Source of the DNA: Schoenoplectus triqueter
Lineage: Eukaryota; Streptophyta; Magnoliopsida; Poales; Cyperaceae
NCBI GenBank assembly: GCA_964058805.1
Contig: CAXKVV010000334.1
Coordinates: 1-64,000 of the forward strand
Direction: 5' to 3'
Length of the DNA: 64,000 bases
In this document: positions 11,729 through 25,960 of the stretch, one piece after another
Layout: the number at the start of each line of letters is the position of its first letter
Numbering within the stretch: the first letter of the stretch is position 1
Made by a program: the position numbers and the translations under genes
The notes under the pieces: model-generated
Database searches by the model: none
What the model was told of the DNA's origin: nothing
What the model saw: the letters and a program-made list of their open reading frames with translations, nothing else

Positions 11729-12928
11729 CACTACTAGAAAAAAGATTTTTAGAACCGCCCATTTAGTACCGGTGAAATAAAAAACTGATTCTAAAAGAGT
11801 TGAAAGACAGTGTGATAATTTGAGTGAAATATTTTAGAATCGATTTTTATAAAAGAACAGATCCTAATTGGTTACAATATCGGTGATAGATGAGAGTTAG
11901 AGTCGGTTTTCATGATAAACGATTTTGAACCTCTATTTTAGCATCATTTTTTTATAAACCGGCTCTAACCAATCTATTTTAGCACCATTTTTTATAAAAA
12001 TCGACTCTAACTAAATTATTTTGTATCAATTTTTGTAAAACCGTCTCTAACCAAATTATTTTAGCATCGATTTTTATAAAACCGACTCTATCCATAGCAC
12101 AAAATTAGATATAAATATTTTAATAATCGAATATAAAATATTTTAGAGCCAATTTTTACTAATTCTAAATCATTTTAATTATAACGGCTTCTAATTTATA
12201 TTAATTAAAATTAATTTCTAACTTATATATTAAATAAAATCGATTTTTATTAAAAACTGGTTGTAATTCATAAACCTTGTCTTCAAGCTAAAAAATAAAT
12301 TTGAAGTTTTAGTTCAGTTTTTTTTCTTTAGAAATTATATACATAGGAAATTTAACAGATTTTTATTAGTACATAAATTATTTAATATCATTTTGTTAAT
12401 GAAATATTTTTTATAGTTAATGATGATTATTGAAACCATTTAATCAAAATTTAGAGAAGCTAATTAAAAAAAAACCAATCAGAAATATTGATTTCTGTTG
12501 TAAATGAATATTTGATTTAGTACTGTTTTCTTGTTATTTGAATTAAACTTTGTTTTCTTCAAAAATCAGTTCTAAATCTTTAAATTCAATTAAAATCGGT
12601 TTTTCCAAAATAAGTTTCTAATTGGAGAATTGAATTAAAATCAGTTTTTAATAAAAAAAAACTTCTATGCTCTCACCTTTAGTGCCAATTTTTGACTCAT
12701 AACTGATTCTACAGGAACCCCCTTTAGCACCGGTTATGAGCCAAAAACCGGCTCTAAAAATTAGAGTTTAGAAATGATTATTTAAATAATCGGCTTTAAA
12801 TATCCCATCTAGCTCCTCATTTTAGCGCCGATTTTTAAAACATTTAACATGACATAGCTTTATAACCGGTTGTATAATCAGTGCTAAATCCTTTATATAA
12901 CTGGTCCTAAAATATTTTTGTGGTAGTG
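11729..12928. mobile_element. Non-autonomous CACTA element
   Basis: The termini are CACTACTAGAAAA and, at the other end, TTTTTGTGGTAGTG, whose reverse complement is CACTACCACAAAAA. Both ends carry many copies of ACCGGTTCTAAAA-like and inverted GGTTTTTATAAAACC words, the subterminal repeats of this family. No transposase coding was found. The flanking triplets do not match (ACT and ATG), so the TSD has decayed or the boundary is off by a few bases. Confidence 0.75.
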
Positions 12929-14037
12929 ATGGTTCAAAATGGTGAATTAGTGCTGGATTTTTAAGACTTTTAATGTTAGATTTTTGATTCGAGAGTAATC
13001 ATAACACTTACATGACGAATCAGTAAAGTTGATACATACTAGTTGTAGATATAGAAAACTTGTGATAGGTCTGTAGAAACAAATAAATTTTATTGGATCT
13101 GCTCTGCGTAAAACAAAACCTTCAACGTCAACAGAGATTGATAAATTGAAAATGATAGTAGTGTATCCGATTCGTTGAATGCGGAGTTCTAAAAGTCTCC
13201 TTCACTTTAATGAGGCTAAAAATATTGTTAAAGGATCAGATGTATCAACATTATTGCTACAAATTATAGGGTCTATACCAACTGCAAAGTTCAAGTATTG
13301 TGTTGAGTTGATTTCAGTTTGTTCTTAATTTGACTTTTGTGTTTGTTTTATTTATATTATTTTGTAGGGGAAGATTCCTTGATAATTTTGACAATGAAAT
13401 TTTAAATAAATAAAATAGAAAAATAGAAAAATGTTTTTTTATATATATATATTCTTTTATTTAAATTTTATGTAATTTTATTATCGTTTGACAGTTCATT
13501 AGATCAGATCACTAAAATTTTATATAATTTACAATATTTCTAAATTAATGATATTTGATGGACTATCAAACACTAAAGAAATTACATGCAATTTGAGTCA
13601 CTATCAATTTATGAGAAAAAAATGTATCCATAAGGGCAATAACTCATCGACGAAAGAGTAGTGAAACTAACAAAATAACTACAACAATCTCTAAAATATA
13701 AAAAAAGGTAGTGGTATAGCTAACAAAGGAGCTATATCAGCCACCAAAGAACTGTGCGGCTAACAAGGTTAGAGAATCTATCTCAGTAAATTCCACAACA
13801 GAAAAGAAGATGAGAAATTTCAGAGCAAAAAAAAAAGCCAAGAAACTCATCTCCACTAAAAAACAAAATTCTAGTAAAAGAAGCCATAATTGAGAGGTGA
13901 CACAGAGTAAGGCGGGCAATCAAAACAACTACAAACCTCATCTGCAGACCAACTCTCAGAAATCAAAAAACTATTTTAATTGTTTGTACCAGAAAAAATA
14001 GTATATAACGGATAAAAGAAAGTCAATGAGTCAATCT
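12929..14037. other. Intergenic DNA with a truncated palindromic MITE (family IV)
   Basis: Positions about 13365-13660 resemble the family IV elements at 39743 and 40346 (TTGATAATTTTGACAATG, then a segment resembling TTTGATAGTCCATC) but lack clear ends. The segment 13670-13930 is A-rich and shares phrases such as AGCTAACAAAGGA with 17030-17100 beyond the next CACTA element. No gene is recognised. Confidence 0.45.
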
Positions 14038-14040
14038 GTA

Positions 14041-16917
14041 CACTACTAGAATTGTTGTTATTACCGTGGAAGGAAAAACGCTTGTTCCGTGGACTCAAGC
14101 ACGGAAAATACGTTATTTCCGTGAATTACCCACGGAAAGACTTCCACGGTACTTTCATCGCCAGAACAAATACTATTTCCGTAGAATATCACGGAGATAA
14201 TCCTTTTTTGAGGAATTAAGTAAGGAAATGATTCTACAAAAATAGTTTCACGTCTGAGTGCTCCGGTTCTTAATTCCGTAGTAAACATTTGACAGTTCTG
14301 AGTAATTGAGGAACAAAATAACTCATATTATTTCCATGATTCTTATTTCCACGGAAATAACTTTAGCAAGTCACGGAATAATTCTATTCATCCACATTAT
14401 TATTTTTCTATTATTAATTAATTTATGTAGATTTTAAGAAAAATTATAATAGGTGAACCCATTATTTCTGACAGTACACCACATTATTTCTGTCAGTAAC
14501 ACGAATTATTTCTGTTAGTAATTTTGATTATTACTGGCAGTTTAAAAAAAATTAAATATATGAATCCATTTCTGCACAAAATAGTATCCCTAATTTTTAT
14601 TTTATTTTCCAATTGTCAACTGATGATAAATTAAAACAACCAAGTATTGAAAATAACTTCAAAAAAATAATATAGCATATAAAAACACCAATTGAAAGTA
14701 CATCAAATAAAAAAATACAGGTTTTGAACTGCCAAAATATAAACCCGTACATTAATTGCTATATTGCTATAATTGAAAAGTTGTTCGTCTGCTATATTGC
14801 TATAATTGGACATTCTATTATCAAAAAATTAAAAACCGTTACCCATACCAAACCTAACTACTGCATTTGTTGATTGTCCGAGTTCGATCCCTTGCACCAT
14901 CAGTTCATGGCTGCCTCGTCCGTTGTAGCTTGCGTTACAAGTGCTTGCATCTCTCCCAACACATTTGGTTGCGACATTAAAGATAATCCCTAGTATAGAA
15001 AAAAAATATACTTAGGATCTTTTACTTTAAAACATCAGTACAATTAAACAACCTACATTTGTAAAATTGGTTCTCTATATCTCTCTATTTTGAAGCATGT
15101 ACAATATAGTTTTTTCTTCTTTACCACAAGCATGACTAATATAAATTTGCAATATTTACCACTAAACACATGTTTAAACCCAATATTAAAAATTGATCAA
15201 ACCTTAAGTAAATAATATGAAAATATTAGTATTACGATGATATTCTTTTATGACTGTATAAGAGCCCTGAAATTTACCATAATTCCCTTTTAGAAATTAT
15301 ATATATTTTTTAGTGAAACATGATAATTACCAACATTCATACCTATATGTTATATTAATTTCAGCAAAGTCTTAAAATACAAACAAAATATACAGACTTT
15401 GGCATGCATGAATCTCACAATACTAGTTCACTCCAATGTTAAAAACTATGAAAATCTTACACAACTCTCGTCAAACACCATCACCCATTCAAAGTTATTA
15501 AAAATTGTACTTACCTGAAATAAAGGCATATGATGTCAAACACCATCACCTATGAATGCAATACCTCATAATATCAAAATTAAAAAAAAAACAGAATAGC
15601 TTTCTGGATGTTTGATTTGAACAAGGGAGAAAAATTAGAGGTATAACAAGTTAGAAATAGAAGAGCCAATAAATGTTAATTACCTGATTTATTTCTTTAG
15701 TTAGAAGAGCAAATATGACACCAACTGTAAAAATCAAATTAGAGTCATTATTACTATGAGTAATGTCAATATTCTTGTGAGTAATGTCAATATTTCTGTA
15801 AAAAATATTGAAGTTCTGTAGTAATGCCAATATTTCTGTAAGTAATGTCCATATTCCTGTGAGTAATAATGAAAATGAAGTCATAGTAAAACTATTGCAA
15901 CAACTAATGTGTAATAAAAAGAAAAGTTAGAGGAAGAGTTGTTTGATTGATTTATATTACTTATTTCTTAATCCGGAGAAAGGGAGAGGAAGAGGACGGA
16001 GGAGGTGGAGGGCTAGGTTAACTAAAAAGAAAACATGGATCCTTTGGAAGGGAATTCTAGGAGTGCACAACCTGACTGGGAAAACTTAGCTTCAGAATTG
16101 AGCCGGTGGAGCATGTTTTATTTAGAAAACCTTTTTTTATCTCCTATTTGCATTTTAAAAATCAAGACAAATTTATACATAACTAACCTGAATGAGCAAT
16201 AGACTGAGAGAAATCAATAGTCCAACAAAGAACTTAACAAATGATAAAAATCTAATGACTTACTAGAATCTACAAAAAGATGAACTGATGATGCTAAATT
16301 AGAGGAATCTGAGAAAAATTAAACCTCTAAAAACTCCGACGCCGATGCCTACACCACAACCAGCACCGATGCCCAAACCGGGGTTGAGTTTGCCCAGATC
16401 AGTTGTTTTCACCTTTGGAAGCTTCTAGAGTAATCCCTTCACTTCTTCCATCTCGCTTATTCGTCGAGGTTTCTTCCCCATCTCTCCTCAGTACTATCTT
16501 CTTTTATAATATCTTTCTATTCATCTCTTTTTGGGTCACTGTTTTGATTGGATTAAAATAGGCGGCATCTCCAAATTTTTTGGCGGAGATTGAAATTTCA
16601 TTTAGGTTAAAGAAAGGAATTATTATAGCTGAAAATGAAAGAGGCGGAAAAATGAATTGAAAAAATATGGGCGTGACAGAGTAGAGTATTTCTGTGAAAG
16701 TCTGTACTTATTTCCGTGAAATAGAGAATTCTAGAGTATTTCCATGAAAAGGTAGACCATATTCTGTGGATTTTATTTTCGTGCAAATTTCTTCCGTGAA
16801 CTTGTCTACAGAAATGATCATGAGCGTCACATGCCAATCTCATTATTTTCGTCGAATCCTGATTTATCACGAAAAAAATATTAACTAACCACAATAATAA
16901 CTCAAATTCTAGTAGTG
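14041..16917. mobile_element. CACTA element with 3-bp TSD and captured gene fragment
   Basis: It starts CACTACTAGAATT and ends AATTCTAGTAGTG, a perfect 13-bp TIR. The triplet GTA flanks it on both sides (14038-14040 and 16918-16920), as expected for CACTA target duplication. Subterminal regions are full of TTCCGTGGA / TTTCCGTG words. The interior (about 14880-16500) has patches of balanced composition. One of them, on the minus strand, is a Gly-rich gene fragment described separately. Confidence 0.9.
16310..16480 (-). pseudogene. Captured fragment of a GCGVGIGVG-type Gly-rich host gene
   Basis: On the minus strand the translation reads MGKKPRRISEMEEVKGLL, a stop, then KLPKVKTTDLGKLNPGLGIG and AGCGVGIGVGV. 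The last part resembles small plant proteins with a glycine-rich GCGVGxG segment, possibly of the TGD5 type involved in lipid transport at the chloroplast envelope. The exact family is uncertain. The stop codon and the position inside CACTA ends mark it as a transduplicated pseudogene. Without the element termini it might have been taken for a small host gene. Confidence 0.45.
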
Positions 16918-16920
16918 GTA

Positions 16921-17281
16921 CTAGCAGCTGATACACTACAACAACTCACAAAAAATTGTGATATCTACAACAACACATGTACAAGAACTTATCAATGAAA
17001 GAGGATTTGTGTAGCAAACAAAGGAACTACTACAATCTTCAAAACACAAAAAAAAAATGGTGGTGCAACTAACAAAGGAACTGTGCATCTAATAAGGACC
17101 TGCAACAGCCAATGCAAAACCTACTAAAGCCACCAAAAAAAATTACAAAGTGAGGTCAAGAGCAAGAAAAATCCAGAAACCACTCTCAATGAAGAAAAAG
17201 GCGGTACCATTGATCGGTGTAAGAAAGAAAAAACTCGAGTATCAAATCTCAAGTCAAATTTCAATGAAAAAAAGGCAGTAC
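16921..17281. other. A-rich intergenic DNA
   Basis: Low-complexity A-rich sequence with CAACTAACAAAGGAACTGTG, similar to 13720-13760 on the other side of the CACTA element. No gene is recognised. Confidence 0.45.
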
Positions 17282-18576
17282 CATTAAAGACGACAGTTCA
17301 AATTTCAAGTCAAGCCACTAGAGATCACATATGCACTGGTTTCAATTCTTATTTTATAATAAAATAATAACAATATATAATTATGTCAACGAGAAGTCTC
17401 CTAATATAAAAGAAATGTCTTTATTTCTATTTTTTACCCTCAATATATTATGTTTTCTGTTTCTGAATTTAATTTCTCAGCAGCAAAGAATAGAAAGAAA
17501 AACAAGGGAGCATTTCTTTGTGCTGGGCTTTACTGTGTGTACTGCAGGGTGTAGCGTAGTAACAGGTACAGTTTTATTAGGATGGACCTACGAGGCCACG
17601 AGGCCACAAGGCCCACAACACAGTTGGCGGATATACCAAATTAATTTGTTGTCAGAACCTAACGAATTGGATTTGTCAACCTGTACCATTTACTGCTTTC
17701 TATTCAATTTATTCATTTATATTTTGAAATTTAACTTCTAATAAATTTAAAGGAGGTTACAATACCAATTAATTTTGTGTCACATTAAATGTCATCAACT
17801 TATTTTTAGTTTATATTTTAAAATTTAGAATTCAAATTTAAAATCAAAATAGTTGATATCATTAATTTTCATATAAGATGCGTGCTAATAAAATTTCATG
17901 ATTTTTATATCTCATTTCATATTAGATCAAATTATAATAAAATAAATAAATTGGATTATCCATTATTGATTAATTTTATGTATTCATTTTGTTATCATTT
18001 GATCTATTATAAGATGAAGGATTAAAATTTTTAATATGACTATCAAAATTTAAAATATAAATTTAGTAATAGATTGATGATATTTAATGACACACAAAAT
18101 TAGTGATATTAAAATCCTCGTCTAAAAATTAAGAGCAAGACCCATATAAGCTATGTTCCTCCGTATTTTTTGAAAATAAAAAAGAGCTTTGTATTGCTCC
18201 CAACTACAAATCAGTTCGATTGACAGGATTTTTTTTTCAGATACAATTCAAAGAAAATTTAGTAAATGACAACTATTTCCTAACATATCATGTTAAATAA
18301 ATAATTTCAAGTTTGAAACAGAAAAATAAAAATTTAAACCATTAATCTTATTTGATATTACAGAAGTACGTATTTCTTTACAGAATTCAAGAAAAAAATT
18401 AGATAATTGCCACCAAAGTTATCAAATTAGAAAAATGTCACTCTAAAATTAAAAATTAGATTAATGTTACTTTAAACTTAACTAATTTAGATATTTTCCA
18501 CTTTTTTTAAATGGTGACATTTAAGATTTATAATTACAAATTAAAAACTGATATAACAAAAGAAACGGGTTTTTTT

Positions 18577-18991
18577 ATAGAGTTGGGTTATGGTGTTATG
18601 CATAGTACGGATCATTTTGTACTATGATCGGTTCTTTATTTTTAAAATTTAAATGGTTGATCAGAACTGCTCAAAATGATTTTCATATAAATATTTACTT
18701 GTACATCAAAATTTATCTTTTTTTAATTTTGTGTACTTTTTTAGATAATTAGTAAATCCAAAAGTCTTTTGGATGACTCATAATAATTTAATCAAGTGAT
18801 TTTCTAACTACATAAAAAGCTAAAAAATAATATATATATATATATATATATAATTTTATATATAACTAAATATTCATATGACAATCATTTTAAGTGGTTT
18901 GGATAAATAATTTATACTTTAAAAATAAAAAAAACCTGATGCATAACACATGAACAATATGTGTTATGCATAGTAACATAGTCCAACTTTT
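18577..18991. mobile_element. Palindromic MITE, family II copy 1
   Basis: One end reads GTTGGGTTATGGTGTTATGC and the other end is its diverged reverse complement (GTGTTATGCATAGTAACATA, GTCCAAC). The centre is occupied by a (TA)n run. Related copies lie at 57194-57561 and 58050-58432. Confidence 0.65.
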
Positions 18992-19025
18992 TTTTATACA
19001 CACGTACATACATACATATATGTAC

Positions 19026-19832
<807 letters not shown>

Positions 19833-21374
19833 AGACTTATAATTTTTGATAAAACATGTCAGAGTTATTTATGGTATTATTACTTCAAAATTATTATCTA
19901 TGAGATTAGTAGTGAGACTTGTAATTTATATTGGCAGTTTGGTGATAATACTTATAATTTGCGATATTGAAATTTATAATTTATGATATTGAGAGTTGTC
20001 TATTATGCTTTTAAGAATAATTTGTTATATTTTTTTTTTCAAAAAAATGACTTATGATAATAGATATTATGACGTCAAATTTTAAGAGTTAAGATTTTAT
20101 ACATTATGTTTTAAGATATTATAGTTTAGATATATATACTTATCTTTATTTGGATGACCGCCCAAATATAAATTTTAAGTTCAAAATTATAACTTCTAAT
20201 ATTGGATATTAAGGCATCATTTTTATGTGTTAATACTTGAGACATTCAATTTTAGAACATTAAGATTTAGATATATAAATTTGTTCATATTCTGATGATT
20301 ATTCAAATATAAATTTAAAATTCAAAATATGACTTATAATATTAGATATTAAGATGTCATATTTTTTATGTTAATACATGAGACATTTGGTTTGAAGGCA
20401 TCAAGGTTTAGGTATAGAGTCTTTTTTGTATTCTGATGACTGCTCAACTATAAATTTTAAATTTAAATATCATTTATAATATTAAAATATTAAGATATCA
20501 TATTTTAAGTTTTAAGACGCGGGGATTTGATGTTAAGATATTATGATTTTAATATAAAGACTTCTCCATATTCTGATGATCGTTCAAATATATTTTTTTA
20601 TTTTATGATACATAAAGACCTTTATATTTTAAGTATTAAGGTTTTTTTAATAACTAGGCAATGAAGTTTGAAAAAAAAATGTCAATGGAGTCATGTATCA
20701 ATCGAAAAATAACTTAATTATGTTAATATCTATTAAGATAAATGATATCAAGTATTAGTCGTTAGGTATAAAGACTTCATCCTTTAAAATAAAATGAAAA
20801 CATATATCAAGTAAAAAAAATAATTTATATTAATAAGTATTAAGACAAATGATATTACTTATTATGAATAGAACTATTTAATATAAAGACTTCGTCCTTT
20901 AGTGTGGTCATCATGTTCCAGAATGTGGTCAGTTTTTGGGAGCTAACTATTTCAGTAAGTGGTCAACTTATTTTAGTTGGAGCATTTAATGAGTATTGAA
21001 CTTAAATACATTTATCACATTCCTTAGAAAAAAGACGTTTTTCTTTTTAAATAAGGACGGCCATATGTCCGAACAAACTAGTATAAGAAGAAGAAAAAAT
21101 CGAACGGAAGCAACCATCAGCTTTTAATTAGTTAGATTTCTTTGATTCAATATAACACATATTCATTTCACGATTTTTCTTTGATTCGATATAACACCTA
21201 TTCATTTCACTACAGCAAACAATGCTTGCTTTCACTTCATTAGACACTATGAGAGAAAAAAATCTTTCACAATAATTATTGATCAAGTTTAACAACAGTT
21301 ATGGAACCGTTAGTAAAGGGGTGTTAGAAAAAGTACTGAAAACTGTTGTTAAAAATGTATTGTAAAAGAGGCGT

Positions 21375-22297
21375 CACTACACTACAAATAGGCTTTTACA
21401 GCGGTTATTTCCCCCAGTTAGCAGCGGTTGTACAACCGCTGTTATTGGGAGCGCTGCAAAGTTTAACAGCGGTTTTGTTGAAAACCGCTGCAAATTGTTT
21501 ATAGCGGTTCATATATAACAACCGTTGTAAAATACCATTTACAGCGGTTTTTAACTAAAAACCGCTGTAAACATCACCTTTTACAGCGGTTTTTACCTTA
21601 AAAACCGCTGTAATTTTTTTTAATTCGTTTGCAGCAGTTTTTTCATAAAAACCGCAGTAAAACTATTTTTTAATTGTTTCTTTTTATTTCTGTGACTAGC
21701 CCGTATATGCTAGCCATATATAATATTTTCATCACATGCATTTTCACAAAAATAATAATAACTATATTTAATTACTAATTAACTACATCTAATTAACTAA
21801 TTTATCTAACATACATACATAATACAATAAAATATAACATATATTTACAAAATATTAAAACTTGATAAAAAAATGTCAAAACAAGGCGAGGCGAGGCGGG
21901 ACAGCGGCGAGGCGTGGCGGGGCAGCGACGCGGCGGGGCGCGGCGCGGCACGGGCAGCGGCGGGGCAGAGGCACGACAGCGACGGGACGAGGCGAGGCAG
22001 CGGCGGGGGCGAGGCGAGGCGGCGGTGCGAGGCGGGGGCGAGGCGACGACGCGAGGCGGGGCGAGGCGGGGCGGGGCGAGGCGAGGCGGGGCGGGGCGAG
22101 ACGAGGCGAGACGAGGCGAAGTGATGCAGTGACTAGGTTTTCCACATTAATGGAGCTGTGGGAAAGGGGGGAAAGGGGGAAAAAGGTTTGGATCCCGTGA
22201 GAAAAGAACTTTTCTAAAATAAAAATTAATTTACAGCGGTTTTCAGTTAAAAACCGCTGTAAATGGTGCGCTGCAAAAGGGGTTTTCTGGCGTAGTG
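21375..22297. mobile_element. CACTA element nested in an older one
   Basis: It starts CACTACACTACAAATAGGC and its reverse-complemented end reads CACTACGCCAGAAAACCCC. Flanking triplets are CGT and TGT (one mismatch). Subterminal repeats are many copies of TTTACAGCGGTTTTTA and its inverse. It interrupts the repeat pattern of the older element on both sides. Confidence 0.8.
21883..22127 (+). repeat. G-rich minisatellite (GGCGAGGCGGG-type) inside the CACTA element
   Basis: About 245 bp of tandem GCGAGGCGGGGC-like words, almost without T on the + strand. It is an island of extreme GC and strand asymmetry in AT-rich DNA. The G-runs fit the pattern of potential G-quadruplexes. The several open frames here are by-products of the composition. 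Confidence 0.85.
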
Positions 22298-22990
22298 TGT
22301 CAAGAAGACATTTAACAACGGTTTTTATTTAAAAACCATTGTTAAAGTAAATGGTCCTTTAACAACGATTTTTAAACAAAACCGTTGTTAAAGGGTATCT
22401 TAAATTTTTTTTAAAAAAATACCTTTAGCAATGAACCATTGCTAAAGGGTCCTTTAGTAATGGTTTTTATTTAAAACAATTGGTAAAGATATTTTTTTAA
22501 TTTTTGTTAATTCTAAATTTCTTTAAAAGGTGCAAGTTAGATTGATATTGAGTCGTATTGATTAACAATAAACAATGAATATAGAGTCATATTGAATAAG
22601 AACAAATTGTTATATATTATTCATTCAATAATTAATATGAAATAAATATAATTATTCATCGAATGAAAAAAATATTCACTCAAAATATACATACATCTTG
22701 CTCATACAATAATATGAAAACATATATAATTTCTAAGAAAAAAAACAGAAAAACAGAAAAGAACGGAAACAAAATCTTCAAATGGGTTTTTTAGCTTGAA
22801 GATGAGGTTTTTGGCCTCGAAAATGGCGGTAACGACTAAATCAGAATTTTCTATCAAAAGTTATAGCCGTTTGAAGTTGAGATGGTCATATTTTAATTTT
22901 TATTTCTACCGGCTATCTTCTCTCTTCTTTCTCTCTTCCATCTCTCTCTCATCTCTCTTTTTATATATGAAAACAGATAAAAAAGGTTGG

Positions 22991-23635
22991 TAATCCGCGG
23001 GATTTCAGTTGCCGAAAAAGTACCAGAACCATTTAACAACGACTAGCTTCTTCAGTTGCCGAAAAACCTAAAAAAATAATGGATCTTTCTTTTTAGTAGT
23101 CGTCACTTCGGGAGAGATCTCCTTGTTCATGTCCAGCAAAAATAACCGTGTGTAGATAGATCATGAATGCATACATACATAAGTCCAAGTTTGATCCGGA
23201 ATTAGGGGTGTCAAATATTTATAACGGTCATGAAAATAATGAATTTTATTAACAGTTTCGTTTAAGAGAGTTGAAAAATTTTATTTCGTTAATTGTTTAA
23301 AGGATGAAACGCCAATATAATTTTTTACGTTAATTATTTCGTTAATTGAAGCGAAGCAAACGACTAAAATAATCAAAAAATTTTGATCGTTTAATTAACA
23401 CAACAATTGAATTTTCCAATTTATAAAAACCGAATTTCAATATTACAATTTAACAAACCAATTCAACCTATATTCGATACCATTAAAACATACATATCAA
23501 TACCATTATTACAAACTAGACTCGATTCATATTACAAATTAAATTTCAATATAATAAAAACTTACATATCAATACTGTTACACTTAACATCTTCTTTGAT
23601 TTGTCGATTTGCAAAACAATCTTGAATTTTACAAT
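22991..23635. other. Intergenic DNA with one hAT-like end
   Basis: At 23207 the word TAGGGGTGTCAAA resembles the terminus of the MITE at 38469. No partner end was found nearby. No gene is recognised. Confidence 0.4.
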
Positions 23636-24760
23636 TTGTCTTTGTTTGAGTTTTGTGCAGGGATTAACATGCAAATGGACTAGTGCACAAGAACCAAGAC
23701 TAGTGCTGGGATATAAGAGCTTAATCAAGACTGCATTAGGCTTAGGTTTAGTTAGATTCAAACTGGGTTGAATTGGTCAAGATAAATTAAGTTTAAACAA
23801 CAAGAAAATTGCATCTACCCAGGGAATCGTTATAACAATTCAGTAAACGTTATAACGGTTCATCTCAATACTCAAAAATATTCTAAGGCAGAAATATTCT
23901 AAAAGAAATCAGAGTGTATCGTTATGTAATGATTCAGTAATCGTTATAACAATTTAGGAAACGTATAACGATTTGATAAATCGTTATAACGTTCCAGTTC
24001 AGTTGATCTAACAGCTATTCTTTCTAAACCGTTATAACGATTCATAAACCGTTATAACGGTTCAGGCCGAAAAATAGTTTCTTCAGAAAATCTATTTTAA
24101 AAGGATCACATCTCTCACTGAAAATTAATCTGACTAAGTTGGGTTAACCAATCTAGCTAAATCATTACTCCAAAGAGCTTACTAGCCATATATAAAGTAA
24201 GAGAGATAATTCAAGAGATTGATACACTTAATTGGCCAAATCCTTGTTCAAGCTCAATCTAGCTTCTCTCTATTCTCCCAATTTGATCCTTCGTGATTTT
24301 CTTGAAAATATTTTTTTTGAGCTGTAGTACTCACTTTTTCTTGAGTGTGTTGTTACTCACCTTTCTTTTGTGTGTGTTGTCACTCACCCTTTTTGAGTGT
24401 GTTGTCACTCTTGTTACCGATAGGCTTGACAACCCATTTTTATAAAGGACCAAGTTCTACAAGTGTAAAAACTCTTTTTAAATATATCGGCTCAACCTCA
24501 ATTGTTAGAGATTGAGGGTCCCAGAGACGTAGGCATTGTTTAAGCCGAACTCCGTTACATCTTGTGTTCTTGCTTTATCTTTACTTTCTTTTCTCACGTT
24601 TCTTTGATTGCTATATTCTTGTGAGAATTGAATTATTTTAAATCATATTCCGCTGCCATTACACTTGAACATTAAACCCCAAACCGGTTTACACATTTCT
24701 ACCTTAGGTTCTTTACATTCTTGCACTATCTTGACCTTTTAATACCAACATCTTAGAGCT
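23636..24760 (+). mobile_element. LTR-like remnant of an LTR retrotransposon
   Basis: Repeated palindromic words of the type AACCGTTATAACGGTTCA (23825-24065), a TATA-type region near 24190, TTGAGTGTGTTGTCACTC repeats and a stretch CCAGAGACGTAGGCATTG ... CCGAACTCCGTTAC (24520-24570) resemble the R-U5 region of plant Copia LTRs. No gag-pol coding is adjacent, so it may be a decayed solo LTR. Borders are approximate. Confidence 0.5.
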
Positions 24761-25924
24761 TCAAAGGTCTATCAAATACCATTAAAATTTACATATTACA
24801 ACTTTAAAATACCCAAAATATACTCTTGATCTCAATCTAGATCTCAAACTTTTTTTCTTAACCATATTAGCAATCTCAGCCATATTACCAATCCCAGTCA
24901 TATTGATATATTAGACAATGGCTAAATATACAAATAATTAAATCTCTATAATCATTAAAAATTATTGCTTGAGATCTAGGGAGCCAAAGAGGATCTGACA
25001 CTTTGTGCTACAACTACAAGGCAACAACTAAACTAGAAACTAACAAACTAGAAAGATAACAAGACTATAAGTCACCAACAAACAAGGCTATAAGCCAACT
25101 ACTAACAAGTCAAGTAACAACCCAAAATAGAATTACATCTAGCAAGTACTCAATCTCAATTTAATTTCTCATATACCAACATATGGACTAGTAGGAGTGC
25201 TTAATTTCAATTTCAATTTTATCTCATATATTGACATCTAGCAAGTGAATTACAATTTAATTTCTCACATATTGACATATGATCAGCAAGAGTAATTGTG
25301 CTCAATTTTAATTCTAATTTCATCTCATATACTTACATATAACAAGTGCATAATTTTAATTCTATTTTTTAAATATTGACATCTAACAATTGACACCAGC
25401 AAAATCACAGACAGTAAGAGAACTAACTCATTATCAGAAATATCAAGTTCATAAAAAATAAAATCTGAATCAATCATGCTTACACAATAAAGACTAGCAA
25501 GATCACAGATAGTAAGAGCAAAAACAACAAAAATCAGTCAAATGAATACCAAAAAATGAAGGAATAACAGTTGTAAACAAAATATACATATATGATTCTC
25601 TTTCTTTCTCTCTCTCTCTCTCTTTCTTTCTTTCTGTCTTTTTTTTCTTTTCCTTCAATAATACAATATATATTTAATAATTTGATCACCTGGTAAATGC
25701 CTGGCGGCGACGACTAGGCCTTCATCAATGACCTGTCACTTGTCTCTCAGTTGAGTCGATCTATCCTTTCACCTTTCTCTTAGCCCTAAGCACTGAAAAC
25801 TGGGATAGATCATCGAACGAAGGCTCACGCATGCCTTGTTAGGACTTACGATAAAATAACTAAGGAATGATGTGTCGAAGGTTCATCTCTTAGTGCTTAC
25901 AAGTTATAATCAAATCATAGGTTT

Positions 25925-25960
<36 letters not shown>

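Larger units (their letters stand above)
21209..22990. mobile_element. CACTA-type element of the TTAACAACGGTT family, interrupted
   Basis: It begins CACTACAGCAAACAATG and has TTAACAACAGTT / AACCGTTGTTAAAG subterminal repeats at 21285-21370 and 22308-22500. The interior at 22540-22990 (GAAAATGGCGGTAACGAC, GCCGTTTGAAGTTGAGATGG) is the same as in the copies at 28280-28690 and 46420-46860. A second CACTA element is inserted at 21375-22297. The 3' terminus was not found. Confidence 0.6.

Noticed and set aside
11726..12931. Target duplication for the CACTA element at 11729
   Set aside because: The flanking triplets ACT and ATG do not match, so no TSD is claimed.
17331..17741. 136-codon open frame in the right repeat arm as a gene
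   Set aside because: The counterpart in the left arm is broken, the composition is Phe/Leu-rich without a domain, and no promoter or splice signal is evident. Kept as an observation on the repeat arm only.
21862..22200. Arg/Gly/Ala-rich proteins in three frames
   Set aside because: They come from the G-rich minisatellite inside a CACTA element, not from a gene.
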